Shown: piece by piece, positions 1-8,340 of the stretch
How the letters are laid out: every line of letters begins with the position of its first letter
Position numbering within the stretch: the stretch's first letter is position 1
Source of the DNA: CAYNJF01 sp964351745
Lineage (GTDB): Bacteria; Pseudomonadota; Gammaproteobacteria; Berkiellales; Berkiellaceae
Length of the DNA stretch: 20,912 nucleotides
Assembly: GCA_964351745.1 (NCBI GenBank)
Contig: CAYGPI010000049.1
Coordinates: 1-20,912 of the forward strand
Reading direction: 5' to 3'
The notes under the pieces: generated by a model
Database searches by the model: none
Seen by the model: the letters and a program-made list of their open reading frames with translations, nothing else
Told to the model about the DNA's origin: nothing
Made by a program: the position numbers and the translations under genes

Positions 1-1
1 T

Positions 2-301
2 CCCTATGCTTACGTTGCCATCATAAAAGCCCAAGCAAAATCACCGGATAAGCCCGAAAAATTTTTAGAGCAACTTAAACATGGGCTAAAGTCTCAAAGC
101 CAAATTGTAGATGTTTGGGGTCCAATTTCAGCAATGATGTCTAAAAAACAAGGATATTACCGATTTCAACTGATGCTTCAATGCTCTGAAAGGAAGTATT
201 TACACCATCTTTTAGCCAAATTGCCTCAAATTATTGATGAAAACACTCTAAAAACTTATGTAAAATGGTCTTTAGATGTGGATCCTGCAGAAATGAGATA
301 G
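2..301 (+). CDS. priA: Primosomal protein N' (PriA helicase), C-terminal fragment
   Basis: The window opens inside this gene; 99 residues and the stop codon are visible. PriA is the replication-restart DNA helicase that recognises stalled forks and reloads the replisome. The visible part matches the C-terminal end of PriA: a VWGPISAMMSKKQGYYRFQL stretch (the family has a similar 'v.GP.pa...r..g.yR.ql' segment) and the ending VKWSLDVDPAEM, which resembles the 'vrWsvDVDP' tail of many PriA proteins. No helicase or zinc-binding motif can be judged because those lie upstream of the window. The next gene starts 45 bases after the stop, on the same strand. The assignment rests on recognition of the C-terminal tail and is fairly secure. 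Confidence 0.85.
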   Translation, partial: PYAYVAIIKAQAKSPDKPEKFLEQLKHGLKSQSQIVDVWGPISAMMSKKQGYYRFQLMLQCSERKYLHHLLAKLPQIIDENTLKTYVKWSLDVDPAEMR

Positions 302-305
302 AATT

Positions 306-325
306 AGAAGTATAGAGTTACTTCT
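306..325. repeat. Inverted repeat between priA and the SPOR gene
   Basis: A perfect inverted repeat with 7-base arms AGAAGTA (306-312) and TACTTCT (319-325) and a 6-base loop lies in the 45-base gap between priA and the ftsN-like gene. No T-run follows, so it is not a standard intrinsic terminator. It could be an RNA hairpin in the leader of the downstream gene, a protein-binding site, or chance in an AT-rich gap. Confidence 0.35.
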
Positions 326-346
326 GCGAGATAAGAAAGCCAACTA

Positions 347-952
347 ATGACTAAAGACTATGCAAATAAACGAGTAAAAAACCATACTCACTCAAGTTCA
401 AGGCAAAGATCTCAGTCAAATTCGGCATTACCCGGATGGATTTGGTTATTCTCTGGCGTCTTTCTTGGCATTGGGCTAGCTATTTTTATTTTTTGGAAAT
501 GGGGACAAAACTATCATTACCAACCTCCTCAACCACCTATTGTTGTCACCGAATCTGACGTTGCTCCATTACAAGAACCAACAGAAGATCCAGAGAATGC
601 TAAAAACAGGTTTGATTTTTATACCTTGCTGCCAAATTTAAAAGTTGAAATGCCAGATGTTGAAACCCCAGCACAACTTCGGCAAGCCGAAAAACCAGCT
701 CAAGAATCTCCGCTCGTTTATATTTTACAAGCCGGCTCTTTTAAGGTGACTGACCAAGCTGAAAAGTTAAAAGCAACATTAGCCTTAAATGGATTCGAGT
801 CTCAGATCCAAACCGTAAAAATCCCACCGAATGAAACTTGGTACAGAGTTTATATAGGGCCATTCCCAACAAAATCTGAAGCTTTAGTTATGCAACAAAA
901 TTTAAAGCAAAACCTTGCCTCTAATAGCCTGATACTTAAAATACGAGTATAA
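347..952 (+). CDS. ftsN: Membrane-anchored SPOR-domain cell division protein (FtsN-like)
   Basis: A 201-residue bitopic inner-membrane protein. It has a short basic, Ser/Asn-rich cytoplasmic tail (residues 1-29), one transmembrane helix (about 30-50, starting PGWIWLFSGVFLG), a proline-rich periplasmic linker, and a C-terminal SPOR domain (about 123-200, YILQAGSF...WYRVYIGPFP). SPOR domains bind glycan strands stripped of stem peptides at the division septum. A short motif, RFDFYTLLPNLKV (about 88-100), precedes the linker; similar aromatic/Leu motifs are common in FtsN-like proteins and may correspond to the region that activates septal synthesis, which is inference. In E. coli ftsN lies directly upstream of hslVU, as here, which supports the FtsN call over a generic SPOR protein. 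It is shorter than E. coli FtsN (319 residues). The Shine-Dalgarno sequence before ATG 347 is weak. Confidence 0.8.
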   Translation: MTKDYANKRVKNHTHSSSRQRSQSNSALPGWIWLFSGVFLGIGLAIFIFWKWGQNYHYQPPQPPIVVTESDVAPLQEPTEDPENAKNRFDFYTLLPNLKVEMPDVETPAQLRQAEKPAQESPLVYILQAGSFKVTDQAEKLKATLALNGFESQIQTVKIPPNETWYRVYIGPFPTKSEALVMQQNLKQNLASNSLILKIRV

Positions 953-982
953 TGTCAATTTTCTAACAATTGATGTATTCGT

Positions 983-987
983 GGAGG
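983..987 (+). promoter_or_regulatory. Ribosome binding site deciding the hslV start
   Basis: GGAGG followed by CCCTC and then TTG at 993. This near-ideal site selects the TTG codon. It overlaps the alternative GTG (981), which cannot use it. The resulting N-terminus MEQYRGTT fits the short propeptide seen in related HslV proteins. Confidence 0.75.
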
Positions 988-992
988 CCCTC

Positions 993-1532
993 TTGGAGCA
1001 GTATCGAGGTACGACAATCGTCGTGGTCAGGCGTGACAACAAAGTTACTCTAGGCGGAGACGGGCAAGTCTCTATGGGTAATACCATCTTAAAAGGCAAC
1101 GCAAGAAAAATTCGAAGATTATATCAAGGGAAAGTTCTTGCTGGATTTGCTGGTGGCACAGCAGATGCTTTCACTTTGTTTGAGCGCTTCGAAAGCAAGT
1201 TAGAAATGCATCATGGCCAACTAACCCGTGCGGCTGTTGAGTTAGCTAAAGATTGGCGCACTGATAAAGTATTAAGAAGACTTGAAGCCTTACTAGCAGT
1301 AGCAGATGCCACAGCATCACTTATCATTACTGGTAACGGCGATGTCATCGAGCCTGAAAAAGATCTAATCGCCATTGGTTCTGGCGGCCCATTTGCCCAA
1401 TCAGCGGCAACTGCTTTATTAGAAAACACTAAGTTATCCAGCCAAGAAATTGTTAAAAAATCCTTAGAGATTGCTGGTAATATTTGCGTATATACCAACC
1501 AGCACCACTCCATAGAAGAATTAGAATACTAA
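993..1532 (+). CDS. hslV: ATP-dependent protease proteolytic subunit HslV (ClpQ)
   Basis: Peptidase of the HslVU two-component protease, a cytosolic N-terminal-threonine hydrolase that forms a double hexameric ring degrading proteins fed by HslU. The start chosen is TTG 993: GGAGG lies at 983-987 with a 5-base spacer, whereas the in-frame GTG at 981 has no ribosome binding site. This gives 179 residues beginning MEQYRGTTIVVVRR, so removal of the MEQYRG propeptide would expose the catalytic Thr (T7). The GDGQVSMGNT segment, AGFAGGTADAFTLFE, and IAIGSGGPFAQSAA are family hallmarks. hslU follows after 12 bases, giving an hslVU operon. In E. coli the pair is a heat-shock operon; no obvious sigma-32 promoter was recognised here. 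Confidence 0.95.
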   Translation: MEQYRGTTIVVVRRDNKVTLGGDGQVSMGNTILKGNARKIRRLYQGKVLAGFAGGTADAFTLFERFESKLEMHHGQLTRAAVELAKDWRTDKVLRRLEALLAVADATASLIITGNGDVIEPEKDLIAIGSGGPFAQSAATALLENTKLSSQEIVKKSLEIAGNICVYTNQHHSIEELEY

Positions 1533-1544
1533 AAAGGTGAAATT

Positions 1545-2882
1545 ATGTCTGTCATGACTCCCCGTGAAATCGTTCATGAATTAGATAAACATATTATTGG
1601 TCAGCACAATGCCAAGCGCTCTGTTGCCATCGCTCTTCGCAATCGCTATCGACGTATGAAAGTTGATGAATCTTTACGTCATGAAATCACACCAAAAAAC
1701 ATCTTAATGATTGGGCCAACTGGTGTTGGTAAAACTGAAATTGCTAGACGTTTAGCTAAATTAGCCAGGGCGCCTTTTATTAAGATTGAAGCCACAAAAT
1801 TTACAGAAGTTGGTTATGTCGGGCGAGATGTTGAGTCTATCATTCGAGATCTTGCTGAAACAGCTTTCAAACTAACTCGTGAAGAAGATATTGCGAAAGT
1901 TCAAGCAAAAGCAGAAGCCAACGCTATTGAGCGCATATTAGATGCTTTAGTGCCTAGAAAATCTATGGGCTTTATGGACAAACCAGCACCGGTAGAAGAA
2001 AGCTCTAAAGCGCGCGAATCTTTTAAAGAGAAACTCCACCAGGGCGAGCTAGAAGAAACTCAGATTGAAATCGAAGTCTCACAAGCAGCCATGGGCGTCG
2101 AAATTATGGCGCCTCCCGGCATGGAAGAGATGACAAACCAACTCCAAAGCATGTTTCAAAACATCTCTGGCGGTAAGTCCAAGTTAAAAAAGATGACAAT
2201 TAAAGAGGCTCGTAAAATTTTACAGCAAGAAGAAGCTTCTAAGTTAGTCAATGACGACGAAATTAAAGTTCGTGCTATCGACAAACTTGAGCAACACGGG
2301 ATTGTCTTTTTAGATGAGATAGATAAGGTCACACAACGCTCTGATCGAGCTGGTGGTGGCGACGTCTCTCGCGAAGGGGTTCAACGTGACCTCTTGCCAC
2401 TTGTGGAAGGGTGCAGCGTATCAACGAAGTATGGGACCATCAAAACTGACCATATTTTGTTTATCGCAAGTGGTGCATTCCATCTTGCAAAACCATCAGA
2501 TTTAATCCCCGAATTACAAGGTCGTCTCCCTATTCGAGTTGAGCTAGACGCGCTTAAAGTTGAAGATTTTGAAAAAATCCTAACGGAGCCGGATGCATCT
2601 CTAACTCAGCAATATGTTGCATTGCTTGGTACTGAAGGAGTTCAAGTCACTTTTTCAAGTTGCGGCGTAAAGCGTATTGCTGAAATTGCCTTTGAGATTA
2701 ATGAGCGTACCGAAAACATTGGCGCAAGACGTCTGCATACAGTGATGGAGCGTCTTCTGGAAGAGGTCTCTTTCAAAGCAACGGACATGAGCGGAGAAAC
2801 CGTTCATATTGATGCAAGTTACGTCAATGATCAACTGAATGAACTTGTCAAAGATCAAGACTTAAGTCAATTCATATTATGA
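1545..2882 (+). CDS. hslU: ATP-dependent protease ATPase subunit HslU (ClpY)
   Basis: AAA+ unfoldase that partners HslV; it recognises, unfolds and threads substrates into the HslV chamber. At 445 residues it is close to the E. coli protein (443). Visible motifs are Walker A GPTGVGKT (57-64), the pore loop GYVGRD (90-95), Walker B IVFLDEID (253-260), sensor/arginine region ELQGRLPIRVEL, and NERTENIGARRLHTVMERLL near the C-terminus. The I-domain insertion lies between about 110 and 240. The tail DLSQFIL resembles the E. coli EDLSRFIL tail, which docks into HslV to activate it. An AAGGTGA ribosome binding site precedes ATG 1545. The stop overlaps the ubiE start (ATGA), so hslVU and ubiEJB are probably co-transcribed. 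Confidence 0.97.
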   Translation: MSVMTPREIVHELDKHIIGQHNAKRSVAIALRNRYRRMKVDESLRHEITPKNILMIGPTGVGKTEIARRLAKLARAPFIKIEATKFTEVGYVGRDVESIIRDLAETAFKLTREEDIAKVQAKAEANAIERILDALVPRKSMGFMDKPAPVEESSKARESFKEKLHQGELEETQIEIEVSQAAMGVEIMAPPGMEEMTNQLQSMFQNISGGKSKLKKMTIKEARKILQQEEASKLVNDDEIKVRAIDKLEQHGIVFLDEIDKVTQRSDRAGGGDVSREGVQRDLLPLVEGCSVSTKYGTIKTDHILFIASGAFHLAKPSDLIPELQGRLPIRVELDALKVEDFEKILTEPDASLTQQYVALLGTEGVQVTFSSCGVKRIAEIAFEINERTENIGARRLHTVMERLLEEVSFKATDMSGETVHIDASYVNDQLNELVKDQDLSQFIL

Positions 2883-3628
2883 GTCAGGAAACCACCGACT
2901 TTGGCTTTAAGCAAATTCCTCTTAAGGATAAGCAAAAAAAAGTCAACCAAGTCTTTAGTAGCGTTGCCAGTAAATATGATCTGATGAATGACCTCATGTC
3001 AGGAGGTCTTCATCGGCTCTGGAAAAAACAGGCTATTTCATTACTTAGACTTAACTCAGAGCATACCGTTCTGGATTTAGCCGGTGGGACTGGCGACCTC
3101 ACTCAGCGAATTCTTCAGCACCCCAAAGCACCCAAGCAGTGCGTTCTTGCAGACATCAATTTTGACATGCTAAGCCAAGGTCAAGACAAACTCATCGACC
3201 AAGGCGTCTGCCAAATGACTTTGGCCAATGTTGATGCGCAAGCTCTACCCTTTTTCGATCAGACCTTCGATCGCATCATCATCGGGTTTGGTCTAAGAAA
3301 TGTCGCTCAAAAAGAATTGGCTTTAGCTGAGATGGCTAGGATTTTAAAGCCTGGTGGCATGCTTCTTGTGCTTGAGTTTTCAGAGATCAAACAGACTCTC
3401 AAACCTCTTTACGACACTTATTCGTTTAAAATATTACCAAAACTTGGCAAGATCTTTGCTAAAGATGCTGATAGCTATCAATATCTTGCAGAAAGTATTC
3501 GTAAGCATCCTAATCAAGAAAAGTTAAAAGCCATGATCTTAAGTACTGGGTTTGAGCAGTGTGAATACTTTAATTTATCCATGGGTATGGTGGCGATTCA
3601 TCGCGCCGTAAAATCTTATGAAACCTAG
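2879..3628 (+). CDS. ubiE: Ubiquinone/menaquinone biosynthesis C-methyltransferase UbiE
   Basis: SAM-dependent class I methyltransferase that C-methylates the demethyl-benzoquinol (and demethylmenaquinol) ring in quinone synthesis. It has 249 residues, the usual size for UbiE. The N-terminal family signature FGFKQIPLKDKQKKVNQVFS and KYDLMNDLMSGGLHRLWK is followed by SAM-binding motif I, VLDLAGGTGDLT (64-75), then a GFGLRN segment and a MLKPGG-like ILKPGGMLLVLEF. The C-terminal NLSMGMVAIHRAVK also fits. The start ATG overlaps the hslU stop by 4 bases and the end overlaps ubiJ by 11 bases, indicating coupled translation. Confidence 0.96.
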   Translation: MSQETTDFGFKQIPLKDKQKKVNQVFSSVASKYDLMNDLMSGGLHRLWKKQAISLLRLNSEHTVLDLAGGTGDLTQRILQHPKAPKQCVLADINFDMLSQGQDKLIDQGVCQMTLANVDAQALPFFDQTFDRIIIGFGLRNVAQKELALAEMARILKPGGMLLVLEFSEIKQTLKPLYDTYSFKILPKLGKIFAKDADSYQYLAESIRKHPNQEKLKAMILSTGFEQCEYFNLSMGMVAIHRAVKSYET

Positions 3629-4244
3629 CTTTTTAAATCGGCTTAAGCCTATGGTTCATATGGCTTCATCAGGTTTTTACAGTCTTAAACCTCAGGCTTT
3701 AGAGCCTTTGCGCAACCATCGCGGCCAATGTTTACACATCCAATGTTCTGAGCCTGACATATCTCTTTATCTTCAAGTCACAGCCACTGGTTGGCAATGG
3801 CTTCATGAGCCAACACCTGCCCAGGTTACTATCCAAGGAAAAGGCTCTTCTTTCATTCAGTTGCTTTTTCAAAAGGATTCTGGCCCTCATACTTTAATCC
3901 AACATCATGTTTCCGTGGTTGGCGACACGGCTTTTTTGCAAGATTGTATGATCAGTCTGCGATTAAGCCCTCCGGATCTAGAGCATCTGCTGACCAAGCT
4001 GACTTCTGACATCATGGCTGAAACGCTCATCAGAGCCTTTCAAAAAAGCAAAAAAACCTTAAGTGCTCTCTTTCAAGAAAAGTCTCAAGATGTTGCCGAT
4101 TTTGTCAGCTTTGAAAAAGAGCTCTATGCATCATCGATGGCATTTGAGCCTTTTTGTAAAGATATTCAGCAGCTTCAAGATGAGATTGAAAAAACTAAGA
4201 CTAACATCCAGACATTAATCAAAGAGCAATCATGTCTAAAATAA
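3618..4244 (+). CDS. ubiJ: Ubiquinone biosynthesis accessory factor UbiJ (SCP2 domain)
   Basis: A 208-residue SCP2-like lipid-binding protein. UbiJ is a soluble accessory factor that, with UbiK, helps assemble the ubiquinone synthesis complex and presents hydrophobic intermediates. The N-terminal half (about 20-120) has the SCP2 beta/alpha pattern ending in a VVGDTAFLQDCMISL segment like the E. coli 'eGDiqvvqnf' region. The C-terminal part carries a predicted helix and a short coiled coil (about 180-205, LQDEIEKTKTNIQTLIKEQS), the segment known to interact with UbiK in E. coli. Sequence conservation is weak in this family, so the position between ubiE and ubiB (overlapping both, by 11 and 13 bases) is the main support. 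Confidence 0.88.
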   Translation: MKPSFLNRLKPMVHMASSGFYSLKPQALEPLRNHRGQCLHIQCSEPDISLYLQVTATGWQWLHEPTPAQVTIQGKGSSFIQLLFQKDSGPHTLIQHHVSVVGDTAFLQDCMISLRLSPPDLEHLLTKLTSDIMAETLIRAFQKSKKTLSALFQEKSQDVADFVSFEKELYASSMAFEPFCKDIQQLQDEIEKTKTNIQTLIKEQSCLK

Positions 4245-5842
4245 TTCGATTTTTTACGATCCAATATATTTTGTTAAAACACGGTTTAGACAGCATTGTT
4301 TTTACCCATCCAGCTTTTGCGCCTCTTCGTTGGACTAAAATCTTCATGCCATGGCGCTGGTTCAAATCAGAAAAACTACCTGAGCCAGAAACCCTTAGGA
4401 AAGCGCTCACAGAGCTTGGGCCGATTTTTATAAAATTTGGACAAATTCTATCTACACGAAAAGATCTTATTCCAGAAGCTTTCGTTATAGAGCTAGCCAA
4501 ATTACAAGATGACGTTCCCCCCTTTGACGGCGCTCTAGCCAAAGCTATCATCGAAAAAAGATTAGGCTGCCCACTCGAAGATGTATTTAATGATTTTAAC
4601 CTGACGCCTTTAGCTTGTGCTTCGATCGCTCAAGTTCATACCGCCACCCTCAAAGAAACTGGTGACGCCATCATCATCAAAGTGCTTCGCCCCGGTGTTG
4701 GCGCTTTAATTAAGCGTGATGTCGCTTTGCTTAAAGCCATTGTCAAAGGTCTCAAGCAGACATTCCCTTCGTTGGCACAATTTAAACCTGTCGAGATGGT
4801 TGAAGAATTTGAATACACTTTAGTGCATGAAGTGGATCTCGTTCGTGAAGCCTCAAACGCTTCGCAATTGAAGAGAAATTTTGAAGACTCACCCGTATTA
4901 CACGTTCCAAAAGTCTACTGGGACTATACCTTTGAAGACATGCTTGTCCAAGAGCGTGTGTATGGTATCCCCATTTCAGATATTCAAGCCCTTCAAGCAG
5001 CCAATGTTAATTTTAAAAAGCTGGCCAGCATAGGCGTAGAAATATTTTTCACTCAGGTCTTTAGAGATTGTTTCTTTCACGCGGATATGCACCCTGGCAA
5101 TATTTTTGTCGACGTCTCAAATCCAGAGATGCCACGCTACCTTGCTGTCGATTTTGGCATTATGGGATCACTCAACCCTGATGATCAAAAATATTTAGCA
5201 TCGAATTTCTTGGCTTTTTTCAAACGTGATTACCGGCAAGTTGCTTTGTTGCACATCGAATCTGGTTGGATTCCTCCTAATACCCGAGTTGAAGCTTTCG
5301 AGGCCAGTATCCGTGCCGTCAGCGAGCCCATCTTTGAGCGACCGTTACATGAGATTTCCTTTGGAAAACTACTCTTGCGCCTATTCCAGACCGCTCAACA
5401 ATTTGATATGAATATCCAGCCTCAACTTTTGTTGCTACAGAAAACGCTCTTAAGCATTGAAGGGCTTGGGCGCCAACTTTATCCTGATCTTGATTTATGG
5501 CAAACGGCAAGGCCTTATTTAGAGAAATGGATGAAAACTCATATGGGACCAAAAGCATTGCGCCATAACCTTACAAAAAGACTTCCTTTTTTAATGAACA
5601 AGTTGCCGCAGATCCCTGAGGCGATTTATGACATTGTTAAGTTCCAACAAACACAAATTCATCAGTCAAAAATAGCCAAAAAGACTCAAGCACCTAACCC
5701 TTGGCCAAAACGATTAAGCTTTCTACTGATTGGAGCTGGTGTGATAACACTAGGCTTACAATTTTCTGACGACCTCAACTTAACAATCATGTTAGCCTCT
5801 ACCGCAATCTTGACAGGCGGACTTCTGCTCATCACAAAGTAA
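4232..5842 (+). CDS. ubiB: Ubiquinone biosynthesis protein UbiB (ABC1/ADCK/UbiB atypical kinase family)
   Basis: Membrane-anchored atypical kinase-like ATPase required for ubiquinone synthesis; its likely role is ATP-dependent handling or extraction of quinone intermediates. 536 residues, near the E. coli length (546). Visible motifs are the family KxGQ motif as KFGQ (68-71), the Ala-rich nucleotide loop as ACASIAQVH (128-136, with Cys where Ala is usual), the ion-pair lysine in IIIKVLRPG (K150), HADMHPGN (283-290), and the metal-binding DFG (307-309). Two hydrophobic helices at the C-terminus (about 497-535) form the membrane anchor, as in E. coli. It overlaps ubiJ by 13 bases. The convergent neighbour ends 14 bases beyond its stop, and no terminator is visible between them. 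Confidence 0.96.
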   Translation: MSKIIRFFTIQYILLKHGLDSIVFTHPAFAPLRWTKIFMPWRWFKSEKLPEPETLRKALTELGPIFIKFGQILSTRKDLIPEAFVIELAKLQDDVPPFDGALAKAIIEKRLGCPLEDVFNDFNLTPLACASIAQVHTATLKETGDAIIIKVLRPGVGALIKRDVALLKAIVKGLKQTFPSLAQFKPVEMVEEFEYTLVHEVDLVREASNASQLKRNFEDSPVLHVPKVYWDYTFEDMLVQERVYGIPISDIQALQAANVNFKKLASIGVEIFFTQVFRDCFFHADMHPGNIFVDVSNPEMPRYLAVDFGIMGSLNPDDQKYLASNFLAFFKRDYRQVALLHIESGWIPPNTRVEAFEASIRAVSEPIFERPLHEISFGKLLLRLFQTAQQFDMNIQPQLLLLQKTLLSIEGLGRQLYPDLDLWQTARPYLEKWMKTHMGPKALRHNLTKRLPFLMNKLPQIPEAIYDIVKFQQTQIHQSKIAKKTQAPNPWPKRLSFLLIGAGVITLGLQFSDDLNLTIMLASTAILTGGLLLITK

Positions 5843-5856
5843 TCCACAAGAGTATG

Positions 5857-7446
5857 CTACCAACCGAAAAACCCCCAAGCAGAGCTAGCTTTGGCTTGGG
5901 CCTTAGCTTTATCATAATCGACTAAGTCTGTTGCTGAATCAATGTGTTTAGCTAGAACAACATCACCGAAAGTGTCCTCACCATTGGCATGCCTTTGAAG
6001 CGTTTCAAATAATTTGACCCAAGGTTTTGGAGCGACCAACCCTAACCCCATAAAACTTGAGCACAAACTCAACATCGGATCAGCATGGATAGCTGTCACA
6101 GGTTGAAACCGACGTACAACTAACATAGAGTGTCGCTGAGATTCTAATTCGCAACGACTCGAAAGCGCGGCCAATAAAGTCTCTTTACACTCCGAACATT
6201 TTACTTTTTTAGCCAAATCAAACAGCTGATACATCGCTAGATCTTTTAAATGCTCACCTAGTCTGTCAAAGATGGCTCTATCTTGCTCAATCGATTGACC
6301 CACATCTACGAATAAGAATGGCTCTCTTTCATCATGAAAACAAAACAATTGAATTCTTTGTGCCAGCTCATAGCAAGCAAAAATAATACCTGACTTAAAA
6401 AGGGTTAAATCTGGATCCTTTGCCTGATCTATCCAAGCACTAAAATAGGATTTAAATTTTTCTAAATGCGCTTTAGATCTTTTTGTTTGACATGCCAAAA
6501 GCTCATCAATGGTTTCCAAAGCTTGCATAAAATTTGCTAACGATTGGTTTCGACTTAATTTATTATCCAACAACAACGGTCCAACATGCTCTCGCCATGA
6601 TTGACCGCGACATAAATAACTCATCGCCAGGCTAAGCTCTTTCCTAAAATCACTAAAATCTTCGGACACATCCTCTAAATCTAAATTAATATAAGCACAA
6701 ATATGATACATCCAGCTTGAAGTTTGGCTGGTTAGATCAACTTTTGATAATTTTTCTTTTAATCCAATCACTTCTCGACATTCTGGATCTCTATCTAGAT
6801 AACCCTGAAGATACTGATTGATGATAGGCCACTGTAATAGCTCATTATCAAGAAAAAATTGACCTTGCAGATTATAATGAACCCATTGCATAGCTTTTAA
6901 ATATTGAGGAATACTGGGTTGAGCTGTATGAGCCATGACCTTAACCATGCCTTCCATATAAGATTGTAGGAACAACTCAAAAGAATGAAAATAAGGTAGT
7001 TTAAACAAAGAAGACGCCAAGCCCTCTGTCCTATAGAGCATACCCCTTATTGATGCAGGTGGGTAAAAACTCCCCGCATAAGGCAAAGCAAGAGGATGTT
7101 TTGCAACTTTACGCCAACTGTCTAAAAGTGCCTTAACTTCTGCTTGCTTATCCACAAAAGTTTGACTTAAGCGATAAGCAAGCTCTATTCGCAGCTTTGT
7201 ATCACCACAATTTAGAGTGCCGGGCTCAACACCACAATTCTTTGCGACTCGAAAAACAATGCTTGCATTGGCTAAATCTTCAAAACTGATAAGTTTATCG
7301 ACATGAATAGGTGCCTGATAATATAGGTCACTAAAATCTGGTATTTCTGCAAGATCAATAAATCCTTGTGCATTAAATACAAAACCGTATTTCCTTGTTT
7401 CATCATCAGCCCCCCAATGCGTCCTTCGCTTTGGCCCGTCTTCCAT
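5857..7446 (-). CDS. Uncharacterised 529-residue protein, alpha-helical, Cys-rich
   Basis: I do not recognise this family. The frame is open for 529 codons with codon use like its neighbours and a good ribosome binding site (GAGG, 7-base spacer) before ATG 7446, so it is a real gene. No signal peptide or clear membrane helix is visible; it looks soluble and mostly alpha-helical. There are 12 cysteines, including a single CSEC pair (417-420), too few pairs to assign a zinc finger. No ATPase, protease or nucleic-acid motif was seen. The C-terminus is aromatic/Gly (WGFFGW) after an Ala/Lys-rich helix (about 511-522). It is alone on the minus strand between ubiB and crcB, where many relatives have tatABC directly after ubiB, so it may be a lineage-specific insertion. 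A secreted effector role is conceivable if the host is intracellular, but nothing in the sequence proves it. Confidence 0.8.
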   Translation of the reverse strand: MEDGPKRRTHWGADDETRKYGFVFNAQGFIDLAEIPDFSDLYYQAPIHVDKLISFEDLANASIVFRVAKNCGVEPGTLNCGDTKLRIELAYRLSQTFVDKQAEVKALLDSWRKVAKHPLALPYAGSFYPPASIRGMLYRTEGLASSLFKLPYFHSFELFLQSYMEGMVKVMAHTAQPSIPQYLKAMQWVHYNLQGQFFLDNELLQWPIINQYLQGYLDRDPECREVIGLKEKLSKVDLTSQTSSWMYHICAYINLDLEDVSEDFSDFRKELSLAMSYLCRGQSWREHVGPLLLDNKLSRNQSLANFMQALETIDELLACQTKRSKAHLEKFKSYFSAWIDQAKDPDLTLFKSGIIFACYELAQRIQLFCFHDEREPFLFVDVGQSIEQDRAIFDRLGEHLKDLAMYQLFDLAKKVKCSECKETLLAALSSRCELESQRHSMLVVRRFQPVTAIHADPMLSLCSSFMGLGLVAPKPWVKLFETLQRHANGEDTFGDVVLAKHIDSATDLVDYDKAKAQAKASSAWGFFGW

Positions 7447-7551
7447 GATCTTGCCTCTTACTTCCTCAAGAGCTACTCTTTAGCCTAACAAGCAAATCTT
7501 TTAACTGCAACCGCATTCACTTAAAAGATGTAAATGATAATGGAGCCTCAC

Positions 7552-7950
7552 ATGAATCTAACCTCCAATCTTCTTGTTGCACTCGGTTGTGCATTGGGAG
7601 GACTTTCAAGGTTTTGGCTTTGCCACTTTGCACAATCACATGGTTGGGCTTTACTTGGAACTTTATCTGTGAATGTTTTAGGTTGCTTTCTAGCTGGGTT
7701 TGTGACAAGTCTTATTCTTAGTGTCTGGCAAAGTCATGAAGAGCTTTTAAGATTGCTTTTTATTGTAGGCTTTTTAGGAGGGCTAACAACTTTCTCTGCA
7801 TTTAGCTTAGAGGTTCTTACATTAGGAAAAGACGGACAGTTGACAGCTTTAATCTTACACATTGGCCTCAATGTAGGCCTATCTATATTAAGTATGTTTA
7901 CAGGTTATATTTTAGGCTCGCAATTATGCAGCCAACTTTTGAGAATTTAA
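7552..7950 (+). CDS. crcB: Fluoride-specific ion channel CrcB/Fluc
   Basis: Small inner-membrane protein of the Fluc family, which forms dual-topology dimers that let cytoplasmic fluoride escape. The chosen start is ATG 7552, six bases after GGAG (7542-7545); the upstream in-frame ATG 7534 lacks a ribosome binding site. This gives 132 residues with four hydrophobic helices. Family motifs are present: GGLSRFWL near the N-terminus, GTLSVNVLGCFLAGF (the conserved pore Asn region) and GFLGGLTTFSAFSLE (the TTFSxFS region that lines the pore and binds the central sodium). It is divergent from the 529-residue gene across about 105 bases. I looked for a fluoride riboswitch there and did not find one. 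Confidence 0.93.
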   Translation: MNLTSNLLVALGCALGGLSRFWLCHFAQSHGWALLGTLSVNVLGCFLAGFVTSLILSVWQSHEELLRLLFIVGFLGGLTTFSAFSLEVLTLGKDGQLTALILHIGLNVGLSILSMFTGYILGSQLCSQLLRI

Positions 7951-8013
7951 GCTTCTTATCTTGGTGATTTGCGATAGAATAGCTCTATTGATAACATGAG
8001 GAGCGAAAGTTAG

Positions 8014-8340
8014 ATGGATTGTTTATTTTGTAAGCTAGATAAAGGCGAAATCCCGACAGAAAAGCTTTATGAAGATGACAAAATTTTTGTCATCAAAGAC
8101 ATCAATCCCAAAGCTGATACACATTTGCTAGTGATACCTCATACCCATATTCCAAGCCTATTTGAAGCTAATGAAGAGCACGAAAATTTACTTGGCTACA
8201 TGCTTAACTCGCTCAAGAATTTTGCAAAAAGCCAAGGCTTAGATGGGTACAGAACTGTTATCAACACGGGCGCTTCTGGCGGCCAAGAAATCTTTCACCT
8301 CCACCTGCATTTGCTAGGTGGAAAAATGAACCGAATGTAG
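8014..8340 (+). CDS. hinT: HIT-family purine nucleoside phosphoramidase (HinT-like)
   Basis: A 108-residue histidine triad protein. HinT enzymes hydrolyse nucleoside phosphoramidates such as AMP-lysine and aminoacyl-adenylates in the cytosol. The catalytic triad HLHLHLL (near residues 97-103) and the N-terminal CLFCKLDKGEIP (Cys3/Cys6, a CxxC common in this subfamily) are visible, as is IKDINPKADTHLLVIPHTHI. An AGGAG ribosome binding site lies about ten bases before ATG 8014. The stop is 12 bases before tatA, so it probably leads a hinT-tatABC transcript. The substrate in this organism cannot be read from the sequence; the symbol follows the bacterial family name. Confidence 0.92.
   Translation: MDCLFCKLDKGEIPTEKLYEDDKIFVIKDINPKADTHLLVIPHTHIPSLFEANEEHENLLGYMLNSLKNFAKSQGLDGYRTVINTGASGGQEIFHLHLHLLGGKMNRM

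Noticed and set aside
7447..7551. Fluoride (crcB) riboswitch upstream of the Fluc channel
   Set aside because: The 105-base gap lacks the conserved GG-GATGG core and the pseudoknot partner; it is also shared with a divergent gene.
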